From contig JAGRMP010000226.1 of NCBI GenBank assembly GCA_020441225.1, positions 1-30,867 on the forward strand: a DNA stretch of 30,867 bases, in the 5' to 3' direction. The DNA comes from Maritimibacter sp. (GTDB lineage Bacteria; Pseudomonadota; Alphaproteobacteria; Rhodobacterales; Rhodobacteraceae). Under the pieces are notes generated by a model. That model did no database searches. It was given only the letters and a program-made list of their open reading frames with translations, and was not told the DNA's origin. Shown here piece after piece: positions 1-7,582 of the stretch (position 1 is its first letter; the number at the start of each line of letters is the position of its first letter). Made by a program: the position numbers and the translations under genes.

Positions 1-326
1 GCGCGGTCCGGTTCGAGATCTCCCGCCCCGCCTGGGTGATTTCCTGCAATTGCTCGATCTGCCGGCGCTACGCCACGCTCTGGGCGCATTGTCCGCCGAA
101 CGAAGGGCGGCTGCTCGCGGGGGCGGGGGCCACCACGGCCTATGTCTGGGGCGACCGGCTGATCGAGTTTCACTTCTGCACGACCTGCGGGGTCACCACG
201 CATTATCAAGGCACGGATGGCGGGCGGGTGTCGTTCAACCTGCGGCTGGCCGACGACCCGGCGCAGGTGGAGGATATCCGGGTACGGCATTTCGATGGCG
301 CAGGCAGCTGGGCGTTTCTCGACTGA
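1..326 (+). CDS. GFA/CENP-V family zinc protein, 5' end outside window
   Basis: The reading frame is open from the first bases of the window (AVRFEIS, codons from base 3) and ends with TGA at 326, so the true start lies upstream. Visible motifs are CNCSIC (CxCxxC) near the beginning and CTTCG (CxxC) later; these are the zinc-binding cysteines of the glutathione-dependent formaldehyde-activating (GFA)/CENP-V fold. The AVRFE stretch fits the usual GFA opening, in which a first Cys-x-Cys pair precedes it; that pair would lie off the window. Family members are small zinc proteins, and only a few have a proven enzymatic role, so no substrate is assigned. A GTG at 36 exists, but starting there would remove the conserved first strand. 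The next gene is convergent. Confidence 0.8.
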   Translation, partial: AVRFEISRPAWVISCNCSICRRYATLWAHCPPNEGRLLAGAGATTAYVWGDRLIEFHFCTTCGVTTHYQGTDGGRVSFNLRLADDPAQVEDIRVRHFDGAGSWAFLD

Positions 327-437
327 GCGGTGCCGCGGGTATCCGCATCGATGTTCTTTGGCAATCAATGCATTGCCGAATTTTTTCCGGACATTTTCGG
401 CGGGCCCTGGCAACGGCCTGATCGAGGGCCGCGGCGG

Positions 438-1502
438 CTACCTGCGTGCCGCCTTGCGCTGCTCATGGGCGTCGATCATGCGGATGATCCAGGGAATGTT
501 GGGCATGAACAGGAAGATCCGGGTGAGCTGGAAGGCGGTCACCAGGGCAAGGTCGATGCCCAGGAACTTGGCCGTCAGCGCCATTTCGGTGACGCCGCCC
601 GGCGCGGCGCCCAGGACCAGCACTTCCCAGGGCTGGCCGGCCAGCCGGGCAATCGCGACCGCGACGCCGGAGATGAGGCCCAGCAATATCAGCGTGCTCG
701 CGACGGTCGCGAACAGCTGGCGCTTCTGGTTGACGAAGAGCTCGTGCCGGAAGGTGCTGCCAAGCCAGGTCCCGAGCACGATCTGGGCGAGCGACAGGAC
801 CTCGCCCGGGAAGGCGGTCGGGTGAAATCCGATGGCGCTGGCGGCTGCTGAAAAGGTCAGCGGGCCCAGGAAATACGGGTTCGACAGGCGCAGGCGCCTG
901 AACAGCAGCGCCCCGGCGATCGCCAGGAGCGCGAGGAACCCGTTGCCGAGCGGATCGAAAGCGCCGCCGCGGAGGATGCCGGTGCGGTCGGGCCAGCCAT
1001 CCAGCGCGAAGACCGCGACCGGCACGAGGATCACCACGGCAGCGATGCGGGTGGTCTGCGCAAGGATGACCGGTGCCGGGTCGCAGCCATGCCGTTCGGC
1101 CATGATCGCGGCCTCGACGGGGCTGGTCGGAAAGGTTGAGAGAAAGGCCTGTGACGGGCGCATCCCCGTGGTTCGTGCCATGATCATGGCGAGTGCCCCG
1201 GCGCAGGCGGCCGAGGCCAGCGCGGTCCCGATCATCACCGGGGCGAGGGTCAGGAGCGCCGCCAGCGCGGCGGGCGTGAAGGCCAGGCCCACCTGCGCGG
1301 CAATGGTCATCTGACCGAGCGGGCGGGTCTTGACCGGGACGGTCACCTTGAGCAGGCCCGAGATCGACAGGGTTGCCGACAGGACAAGGGGCCCGATCAT
1401 CCACGGCAGCGGAATGCCCAAAGCGGCAAAGACCCAGCCGGCGAAGGCGGCCAGGACGTAGAGTGACGACAGGGAAAGCAGGGTGTGGATGCGCGGCGAC
1501 AA
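438..1502 (-). CDS. AbrB-family membrane protein (PF05145-type putative transporter)
   Basis: This is a 354-residue, very hydrophobic protein with about ten predicted membrane segments arranged as two similar halves, typical of the AbrB-duplication family (COG3180). Proteins of this family are often mislabelled 'AbrB transcriptional regulator' or 'ammonia monooxygenase'; the sequence here is clearly an inner-membrane protein. The motifs PWMIGP near residue 34 and LGAAPGGVTEMALTAKFLG in the C-terminal half are characteristic. The start is a TTG at 1502, preceded by AAGGA about 7 bases upstream in the message, and an in-frame stop lies about 60 bases further up, so no better start was found. 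It lies on the same strand as the thioesterase gene upstream of it, 103 bp away, and could be co-transcribed. The transported substrate is unknown. Confidence 0.85.
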   Translation of the reverse strand: MSPRIHTLLSLSSLYVLAAFAGWVFAALGIPLPWMIGPLVLSATLSISGLLKVTVPVKTRPLGQMTIAAQVGLAFTPAALAALLTLAPVMIGTALASAACAGALAMIMARTTGMRPSQAFLSTFPTSPVEAAIMAERHGCDPAPVILAQTTRIAAVVILVPVAVFALDGWPDRTGILRGGAFDPLGNGFLALLAIAGALLFRRLRLSNPYFLGPLTFSAAASAIGFHPTAFPGEVLSLAQIVLGTWLGSTFRHELFVNQKRQLFATVASTLILLGLISGVAVAIARLAGQPWEVLVLGAAPGGVTEMALTAKFLGIDLALVTAFQLTRIFLFMPNIPWIIRMIDAHEQRKAARR

Positions 1503-1605
1503 GACGATGTCCTTGGTCGTGTGAGATGTGGCGAAGGCGCGGCGGCTTCGGGTCGCGCATGCGGGTCACCGGGTGCAGGCGGCCCCGGACCGACGGGTCA
1601 TTGTG

Positions 1606-2007
1606 TCACGCCGTGCCCGGCAGGCCCCGGACGGGAACGGGTTTGCCGGCATCGTCGAGCGCGACGAAGACGAAATTCGCCTCGGTCACCTTTTCGCTCG
1701 CGCGCGTTTCGCGCGGGCGGCGCCAGGCCCCGACATGGATCGTCATCGAGGTTTTCCCGACCCTGGTCAGCGACGCGTAGAGCGATACCTCGTCGCCGAC
1801 CTTGACCGGCCGGTGAAAGATCATGCCATCGACTGCGATCGTTGCGCTGCGTCCACCTGAGGTGAACGTGGCGACCGCCCCGGCGGCGAGGTCCATCTGG
1901 CTCATCAGCCAGCCGCCGAAGATGTCGCACGCCGGGTTGGTGTCCGCCGGCATGGCGATGGTGCGAATGGTCGGGTTGCCGGTCGGCGGTTGGTCTGCGC
2001 CACCCAT
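1606..2007 (-). CDS. YciA-like acyl-CoA thioesterase (hotdog fold)
   Basis: A 133-residue single hotdog-domain protein. The segment PADTNPACDIFGGWLMSQMD is the YciA/BFIT-type acyl-CoA thioesterase signature, with the catalytic Asp and Asn region (TN...DIFGGW). FHRPVKVGDEVSLYA and a later TSM-x-I-x-V strand also match. It would hydrolyse acyl-CoA esters to free acid and CoA in the cytoplasm. The start ATG at 2007 has AGGATACC just upstream. It is divergent from the FadB-like gene at 2202, with about 190 bp between them containing an inverted-repeat operator candidate, so the two may share regulation. Acyl chain preference cannot be inferred. Confidence 0.85.
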   Translation of the reverse strand: MGGADQPPTGNPTIRTIAMPADTNPACDIFGGWLMSQMDLAAGAVATFTSGGRSATIAVDGMIFHRPVKVGDEVSLYASLTRVGKTSMTIHVGAWRRPRETRASEKVTEANFVFVALDDAGKPVPVRGLPGTA

Positions 2008-2110
2008 GAGAGGTATCCTTTGCCTGGCCGGACGCCGCCCAGCGATCTGTCCTGACGGGGTTTCCTGGTCTCAGCATAGGGGATCCGAGGCTGGTCTGAA
2101 CCCAACCAAT

Positions 2111-2129
2111 GGTTTGGTCACGCCAAACC
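2111..2129. promoter_or_regulatory. 7-bp inverted repeat in divergent promoter region
   Basis: GGTTTGG and CCAAACC flank a 5-base spacer (TCACG) in the gap between the divergent thioesterase and FadB-like genes. The symmetry, spacing and position fit an operator for a dimeric regulator. A 10-base direct repeat, GATTGCGGAA, at 2170-2179 and 2180-2189 lies between it and the FadB-like start. No regulator can be assigned from sequence. Confidence 0.4.
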
Positions 2130-2201
2130 GGCTGCTCTGTATACCCGACGCCAACCGCCGGTTTGTGGCGATTGCGGAAGATTGCGGAAAAGGGGATGTG
2201 C

Positions 2202-4154
2202 ATGGCTGTCGTGACCGTCGAGGTAAAGGAGGGGCTCGGTTGGGTCACCATCGACAATCCCCCGGTCAATGCCCTGGGCCGCGCCGTGCGGCAGGGGCTG
2301 CTGGATGCGGTGGCCGAGCTGCAGACCGCGGATGTGCGGGCCGTGGTGTTGACCGGCGCCGGTCGTGCGTTCGTGGCCGGGGCGGACATCCGCGAGCTCG
2401 GGCAAACGCCGGTCGCGCCGTTCCTGCCCGATGTGCTGGCGGCGATTGCCGCTGCCGGGGTGCCGTGGGTCGCGGCCCTGGGCGGCATGGCGCTCGGCGG
2501 CGGTCTGGAGGTGGCGATGGCCTGCCACGCAAGGATCGCGGTGCCCGAGGCCAAGCTCGGGCTGCCGGAGGTCAATATCGGGATCATCCCCGGGTCCGGC
2601 GGCACGGTCCGCCTGCCGCGCCTGGTGCCGATGGCGACAGCGATCAAGCTGGTCACCGGCGGCAAACCGATCGGCGCACAGGCCGCGCTGGACGCCGGGT
2701 TGATCGACCGCCTCGCCGCAAGCGATCTGCAGGCTGAGGCGGCGGCGCTGGCGAACGAGCTGGCGGCGACGGGCCGGCCGGTTGCCGCGCTGGAGCGGGA
2801 CCTGGTGCCGGGCGAGCCGATAGACTGGGATGCGCAGGAAGCCCAGCTGCGCAAGCGCAGCCGCGGCGCCTCGGCCCCGCTCGAAGCGCTCGCATCGCTG
2901 AAATGCGCCGCCACGGAGCCTGTCGATGTGGCGCTCGCCGGTGAACGGGAGCGCTTCCTGCGGCTGTCGGCATCGGACGAGGCGGCGGCGCTGCGGCACG
3001 TGTTCTTTGCCGAGCGTGGTGCGGGTCAGGCTCTGAAACAGGCCGAGGCCGCGCCCGCGGATCTGTCGCGTGTGGGCGTGATCGGCGGTGGCGCGATGGG
3101 CGCGGGGATCGCGACGGCGCTTCTGCTGGCCGGATCGCAGGTGCGCCTCATCGAGCGCGACACCGCCGCCGCCGAGGCCGCAAGGACCCGCGTCGCCGAG
3201 ACCCTCGCGGCCAGCGTCAAACGTGGCGCCGTCACCGAGGCCAAGGGCGACGCTGCGCTCGCCCGGCTGAGCACCGATACCGACTACGCCGCGTTGACGG
3301 GCTGCCCGCTGGTCATCGAGGCGGTGTTCGAGGACATGGGGGTGAAGCGCGACGTTTTCGCCAAGCTGGACGCGGTGATGCCGGCGGAGGCGATCCTTGC
3401 AACCAACACTTCCTATCTCGACGTGAACCTGCTGGCGCAGACGACAAAGGATCCGTCGCGCATTCTGGGGCTGCATTTCTTTTCGCCCGCGCATGTGATG
3501 AAGCTGCTCGAAGTGGTGCGCGGCGAGGCCACCGGCGCGCGGGCGCTTGCGACGGGCGGCGCGCTCGCCAAGCTCCTGCGCAAGATCCCGGTGGTCGCGG
3601 GCGTCTGCGACGGGTTCATCGGCAACCGGATCATGGCGGCCTACCGGCGCGACTGCGAATTCATGCTGGAAGATGGCGCGCTCCCGCATCAGATCGACGC
3701 CGCGATGCAGGGCTTCGGCTTTGCCATGGGGATCTATGCGGTTCAGGACATGAGCGGGCTGGATATCGCCTGGGCGCAGCGCAAGGCGCGCGCCCCGCTG
3801 CGCGCCCCGGGCGAGCGCTATGCCCATATCGCCGACCGGCTGTGCGAAGCCGGGCGCCTGGGGCGCAAGACCGGCAAGGGGTGGTACGACTACGCCTCCG
3901 GCAAGGCCGAGATCGACCCGGAGGTCACACGGATCATCGAAGCGCAAAGCGCAAGGGCAGGCCGGACGCGCCGGACCTTCACGGATACGGAAATCATCAC
4001 CCGCATCCTGACCACCATGCAGCGCGAGGGGCAGGCGGTGCTCGACGAAGGCATCGCAGAGGGGCCCGACGACATCGACGTGGTGATGATCACCGGTTAC
4101 GGGTTCCCGCGCCACAGGGGCGGTCCGATGTACATGGCGCGCAGCGACGGCTGA
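2202..4154 (+). CDS. FadB/FadJ-like enoyl-CoA hydratase / 3-hydroxyacyl-CoA dehydrogenase
   Basis: A 650-residue bifunctional beta-oxidation enzyme. Residues about 1-190 form a crotonase domain: GAGRAFVAGADI oxyanion region, and both catalytic glutamates present at about E103 (GGGLE) and E123 (LPEVNIG). Residues from about 290 form a Rossmann NAD domain (GGGAMGAGIA from 295), followed by the HFFSPAHVMK catalytic motif (H425) and the C-terminal dehydrogenase domain (KTGKGWYDY). It hydrates trans-2-enoyl-CoA and oxidises the 3-hydroxyacyl-CoA with NAD+. The ATG at 2202 is chosen because AGGGG sits 6 bases upstream; the ATG at 2196 and in-frame codons back to 2109 are less likely. No FadA thiolase adjoins it; the nearest thiolase is at 13155. 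It is followed by a 12-bp tandem repeat. Confidence 0.93.
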   Translation: MAVVTVEVKEGLGWVTIDNPPVNALGRAVRQGLLDAVAELQTADVRAVVLTGAGRAFVAGADIRELGQTPVAPFLPDVLAAIAAAGVPWVAALGGMALGGGLEVAMACHARIAVPEAKLGLPEVNIGIIPGSGGTVRLPRLVPMATAIKLVTGGKPIGAQAALDAGLIDRLAASDLQAEAAALANELAATGRPVAALERDLVPGEPIDWDAQEAQLRKRSRGASAPLEALASLKCAATEPVDVALAGERERFLRLSASDEAAALRHVFFAERGAGQALKQAEAAPADLSRVGVIGGGAMGAGIATALLLAGSQVRLIERDTAAAEAARTRVAETLAASVKRGAVTEAKGDAALARLSTDTDYAALTGCPLVIEAVFEDMGVKRDVFAKLDAVMPAEAILATNTSYLDVNLLAQTTKDPSRILGLHFFSPAHVMKLLEVVRGEATGARALATGGALAKLLRKIPVVAGVCDGFIGNRIMAAYRRDCEFMLEDGALPHQIDAAMQGFGFAMGIYAVQDMSGLDIAWAQRKARAPLRAPGERYAHIADRLCEAGRLGRKTGKGWYDYASGKAEIDPEVTRIIEAQSARAGRTRRTFTDTEIITRILTTMQREGQAVLDEGIAEGPDDIDVVMITGYGFPRHRGGPMYMARSDG

Positions 4155-4180
4155 CCGGTCTCCCGCCCGGATCGAGGGCG

Positions 4181-4264
4181 GGACCGGAGACGCGACCGGG
4201 GACGGGACCGGGGACGGGACTGGGGACGCGACCGGGGACGGGACCGGGGACGGGACTGGGGACG
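4181..4264. repeat. 12-bp tandem repeat, seven units
   Basis: Seven consecutive 12-base units of the type GGACCGGGGACG lie between the FadB-like stop and the tctB gene. The units differ at only a few positions. The last six form an exact duplicated 36-base block (4193-4228 and 4229-4264), each with the unit order CGACC-, GGACC-, GGACT-. This implies recent expansion by slippage. No supported reading frame covers it. It may vary in copy number between strains. Confidence 0.85.
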
Positions 4265-4399
4265 GGCGCGCGGTCAAGGCCAATCCCAGGTGTACACAGG
4301 GCAAACAATTACTCAGTTCACGGAACGGATCCCGATTTGGGAGAATGACGCCAAGGAGAATGCCGTGGCCCGAGATCGGGTCTGTCGAGGGAGGACCAC

Positions 4400-4900
4400 A
4401 TGGAAGACCACAAGAAAGCCCTTGGATGGCGGCTGCGCTGGGACGTGGTGCGCGGCGCTCTGCCGGTGCTGGACCTGGTGGGCTGCGCCGCCCTTCTGGT
4501 CGTGTTCTGGCGGTACTATGCGCAGGCATCCGCCCTGCCGGCACCGCTCAACCAGATCGATATCGGTGCGGGCGGCTTTCCGACCCTGCTGGCGCTGGCG
4601 ACCCTGATCGCCATCGTCGCCGTGGCTATCGCCGCCGTCGTCCGCATGCTCGATCCGGTGCCGGTCACCTGGGTGTCGATCCGGCGGCCGCTTTTCGTTC
4701 TGGCGACGGTCGGGCTCCTGGTCCTGCAATCGATCTATTTCGAGGCATGGGGCGCGTTGCCGAGCGTGTTGATCTTTTCGCTGCTCACGATGCTGGCCTG
4801 CGGCGAACGCCGCCCGCTCCACCTGATCGGCGTGCCGCTCGCCCTGGCGGCCTTCATCTACGTCGTTTTCAACCTGACGCTCGACGTCAACCTGCCCTGA
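4400..4900 (+). CDS. tctB: Tripartite tricarboxylate transporter small membrane subunit (TctB)
   Basis: A 166-residue protein with about four predicted membrane segments, the size and profile of the TctB subunit. The N-terminal half contains IDIGAGGFPTLLALATLI, matching the conserved G-x-FP motif of the family. It forms the small subunit of a secondary, ion-coupled carboxylate importer with TctA. The ATG at 4400 is preceded by a purine-rich GAGGGAGGACC ribosome site. The gap upstream (4155-4399) holds the 12-bp repeat and an 8-base palindrome GTGTACAC (4290-4297); the operon promoter probably lies there. tctA follows 10 bp downstream. Confidence 0.85.
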   Translation: MEDHKKALGWRLRWDVVRGALPVLDLVGCAALLVVFWRYYAQASALPAPLNQIDIGAGGFPTLLALATLIAIVAVAIAAVVRMLDPVPVTWVSIRRPLFVLATVGLLVLQSIYFEAWGALPSVLIFSLLTMLACGERRPLHLIGVPLALAAFIYVVFNLTLDVNLP

Positions 4901-4910
4901 GGACCCAGAC

Positions 4911-6407
4911 ATGTTTGAGAGCCTTGCAATCGGTTTTTCCGCTTTCGGCGATCCAATGGTCTGGTTCGCCCTCGTGTTCGGCGCCCTGGCGGGCTACCTG
5001 ATCGGCGCCATTCCCGGCCTCGGTCCCAGCCTCGGTGTCGCGCTGCTGATCCCGTTTACCTATGGCATGGACCCGGTGGTCTCCATCGTCGGCCTGGTCG
5101 CGCTCTATGCTGCGGCGGAATACGGCGGGGCGATCACCGCGATCCTGATCAACTCGCCGGGCACGGCGGCGGCGGTGGCGACATCCTGGGACGGCTACCC
5201 GCTCACGCAGCAGGGCCGCACCGGCGAGGCGCTGACCGTCTCGATCCTGTCCTCCGGCGCCGGCATCTTCATCTCGACGCTGTTCCTGATCGTCACCGCG
5301 GTGCCGCTGTCGGAATTCGCGCTGCGCTTCGGTCCCGGGGAATACTTCGCCCTTGCGCTCGTCGGCCTGAGCCTCGTGGCCGGGCTGTCGGACGGGTCGC
5401 CTCTGAAGGGCACGGTCGCGATGGGGATCGGCCTTGCGCTGGCCACCATCGGGCTCGACGTGCAGACCGGTACACCGCGCTTCACGATGGGGAACCCGGA
5501 GTTTTTCGAGGGCCTGCCGCTGGTGCCCGTGCTCCTGGGGCTCTACGCCCTGTCGGAAGTCCTGTTCATGATCGAGGACGGCCCGTCGGAAAAAGTGAAA
5601 AGCGCGCCCATCGGCGGGCTGCTGGCGCTGCCGGTCAAGTCCATCCTCGGGCTGAAAACGGCGATCCTGCGCAGCTCCGTGCTGGGCTACGTGATCGGCG
5701 TGATCCCGGGCGCCGGTGCCTCGATCGCCTCCTTCGTGTCCTACGCGGTGTCCAAGCGGATGTCGAAAATGCCCGAGAAATTCGGGAAGGGATCGCTGGA
5801 AGGGGTCGCTTCGTCCGAGGCGGCGAACAATTCGGCCGTGGCCGGGGCCATGGCGCCGCTGCTGGCGCTCGGCATTCCGGGGTCTCCGACGACGGCGATC
5901 ATGATCGGGGCCCTCATGGTGCAAGGCATTCAGCCGGGGCCGCTGCTGTTCACCAAATCGCCGGAGATCCCCTATACCATCTTCGCGTCGCTCTGGATCG
6001 GCGTCCCGATCATGGTCCTGATCGGTTTGGCCGGGGCCAAGATCTGGGCGCGCGTCGCCAATATCCCGCGTCCCGCAATCGCGGCGATCGTGGCGGGGAT
6101 CTGTTATGTCGGGGCCTATGCATCGCATACCACGATGTTCCCGGTCCACGTGATGACGGCGTTCGGCATTCTGGGTTACGTGCTGCGCAAGCTGCAGATC
6201 CCGCTGGCCCCGATCATCCTCGCGCTGGTCCTGGGCGAGATGATGGAAACCAATTTCCGCCGTGCGCTGATCTCGAACAAGGGCGAGTGGGACATCTTCT
6301 ACACCTCGCCGATGACCGTGATCCTGATCCTGGTCGCCATCCTGGCCTTTGTCCTGCCCGGCCTGTCGCAACTGCGCGCACGCCGCGCCAAGGCCAGGGC
6401 GCTTTGA
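4911..6407 (+). CDS. tctA: Tripartite tricarboxylate transporter large permease (TctA)
   Basis: A 498-residue polytopic inner-membrane protein with about 11-12 membrane segments. Family motifs are clear: GAIPGLGPSLGVALLIPFTYG near residue 35, AAEYGGAITAILINSPGTAAA near 66, and the second repeat GVIPGAGASIASFVSY near 265 plus GIPGSPTTAIMIGALMVQGI. These are the two inverted-repeat P-G-x-G motifs of TctA. It is the translocating subunit for an organic-acid anion. Length equals the family norm. RBS GAGGACC precedes the ATG. Substrate is set by the binding protein encoded next. Confidence 0.95.
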   Translation: MFESLAIGFSAFGDPMVWFALVFGALAGYLIGAIPGLGPSLGVALLIPFTYGMDPVVSIVGLVALYAAAEYGGAITAILINSPGTAAAVATSWDGYPLTQQGRTGEALTVSILSSGAGIFISTLFLIVTAVPLSEFALRFGPGEYFALALVGLSLVAGLSDGSPLKGTVAMGIGLALATIGLDVQTGTPRFTMGNPEFFEGLPLVPVLLGLYALSEVLFMIEDGPSEKVKSAPIGGLLALPVKSILGLKTAILRSSVLGYVIGVIPGAGASIASFVSYAVSKRMSKMPEKFGKGSLEGVASSEAANNSAVAGAMAPLLALGIPGSPTTAIMIGALMVQGIQPGPLLFTKSPEIPYTIFASLWIGVPIMVLIGLAGAKIWARVANIPRPAIAAIVAGICYVGAYASHTTMFPVHVMTAFGILGYVLRKLQIPLAPIILALVLGEMMETNFRRALISNKGEWDIFYTSPMTVILILVAILAFVLPGLSQLRARRAKARAL

Positions 6408-6422
6408 CCAAGTTTCAGGGCT

Positions 6423-6460
6423 CCGTTGCCTGACTAACCCTCAGTTCACTTGGGCAACGG
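6423..6460 (+). other. Inverted repeat between tctA and tctC
   Basis: CCGTTGCC (6423-6430) and GGCAACGG (6453-6460) are perfect 8-base inverted arms around a 22-base loop. The loop contains CTCAGTTCAC (6440-6449), a decamer also present at 4312-4321 upstream of tctB. A second small palindrome, CACTG-AAC-CAGTG, lies at 6470-6482. There is no U-tract, so this is more likely an intra-operon RNA structure or an operator than a terminator. Confidence 0.35.
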
Positions 6461-6523
6461 GACCACGGACACTGAACCAGTGCGAAAGCGCTACGATTTT
6501 GAAGACTGCTATGGGAGGAACAA

Positions 6524-7516
6524 ATGGCAATCTCTAACCTCAAGAAAATGATGCTGGGCATGACCTGCGCCGCGACGCTGGCGCTCGGGTGGACCCAGGG
6601 TGCCGCGGCCGAAGACTGGGCGCCGGAAGGCCCTGTCGAGTTCGTCCTTCACACCAAGCCCGGCGGCGGCGTGGACGTGTTCAGCCGCACCCTGGCCAAG
6701 GAGCTGGAGCCGGTCATCGGCCAGTCGATCGTCGTGGTCAACGCGCCGGGTGGCGGTGGCGCCACGCAGATGGCGAAGATGCGTGTGGCCAAGCCCGACG
6801 GCCTGACCCTGGGCGTCAACACGGTCACCCATTTCACCGGGATGCTGACCAACCTGCGCGGCACCTTCTCGCCCGACGATTTCGAATGGATCGCCCTGGC
6901 GCAGATCGACCCGATCCTGTTCTTCGTCGCCAAGGACTCGGAGTTGAACTCGATCACCGATCTGGTCGAACTCGCCAAGACGAACGGCGGCGAGATCAAT
7001 ATCGGCGGATTCGGCCCGGTCGGCTCGATGCAGAACATCGGCATGACCATGCTGGAAGAAGCCGCAGGCGTGAAATTCAACTGGGTCGCGTTCGAAAGCA
7101 CCCCCGACATCATCGCCTCGGTTCTGGGCGGTCACGTGGATGTGGGTGTCTCCAACCTCGGACCGGCGCTGACGTTCTTCGAGGCGGACCGGCTGAAGGG
7201 CCTCGGTGTTCTGGGCGAAAAGCGCCTGGGCACGCTGCCGGATGTGCAGACCTTTGGCGAGCAGGGCTATGACGTCGATACCAACTGGCTTCAGGTCCGC
7301 GGCGTCTTCGGTCCCAAGGGGATGCCGGTCGAGCTGCAGCAGCAGATCGCCGATGCCATCCACAAGGCGATGGCGACCGACAGCTACCAGACCTACGCCC
7401 GCGCGGCGGGTGTGGAAGACAGCGATTTCGGTCCGGCCGAGTATTCGGCCTTCGTCAAGAACCTGACGGCGCTCGCCGAAGAACAGCTTTCTGCTGCAGG
7501 TCTCATCACGAACTGA
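6524..7516 (+). CDS. tctC: TctC/Bug-family periplasmic solute-binding protein
   Basis: A 330-residue protein with a Sec signal peptide (KK at 7-8, hydrophobic core 9-23, AAA at 27-29 before ED, probable cleavage after residue 29). The mature part follows the Bug/TctC pattern: an early FVLHTKPGGGVDVFSR ligand loop, VNAPGGGGATQMAKM, and NIGGFGPVGS/F-ES-TPDIIASVLGGHVDVG segments. It captures a carboxylate in the periplasm and delivers it to TctAB. The ATG is preceded by GGGAGGAA. Gene order here is B-A-C, whereas C-B-A is the commoner arrangement. Because the CoA genes follow directly, the ligand is probably the organic acid that those enzymes degrade (inference). Confidence 0.92.
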   Translation: MAISNLKKMMLGMTCAATLALGWTQGAAAEDWAPEGPVEFVLHTKPGGGVDVFSRTLAKELEPVIGQSIVVVNAPGGGGATQMAKMRVAKPDGLTLGVNTVTHFTGMLTNLRGTFSPDDFEWIALAQIDPILFFVAKDSELNSITDLVELAKTNGGEINIGGFGPVGSMQNIGMTMLEEAAGVKFNWVAFESTPDIIASVLGGHVDVGVSNLGPALTFFEADRLKGLGVLGEKRLGTLPDVQTFGEQGYDVDTNWLQVRGVFGPKGMPVELQQQIADAIHKAMATDSYQTYARAAGVEDSDFGPAEYSAFVKNLTALAEEQLSAAGLITN

Positions 7517-7530
7517 GCCACACATTCCTC

Positions 7531-7548
7531 CGCCCGGGCACCCGGGCG
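7531..7548 (+). other. GC hairpin after tctC, followed by C10 tract
   Basis: CGCCCGGG and CCCGGGCG are perfect 8-base arms separated by CA. A run of ten cytosines (7552-7561) follows, then the ribosome site of the CoA-transferase gene. No U-tract is present, so a classical intrinsic terminator is unlikely. An RNA stability element or partial attenuator between the transporter and the enzymes is the more plausible reading. Confidence 0.5.
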
Positions 7549-7582
7549 GCGCCCCCCCCCCTGGAGCGAACGGGAAAACGAC

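Noticed and set aside
375..401. GCCGAA/TTCGGC inverted repeat with T6 between the GFA and AbrB genes
   Set aside because: The T-run is inside the loop and the stem is only six bases, so it does not make an intrinsic terminator in either direction.
2118..4544. Minus-strand open frame of 808 codons opposite the FadB-like gene
   Set aside because: It is antisense to a gene with full family motifs, is Arg/Pro/His-rich as expected for GC-rich shadow frames, and its VPSP repeats come from the 12-bp tandem repeat.
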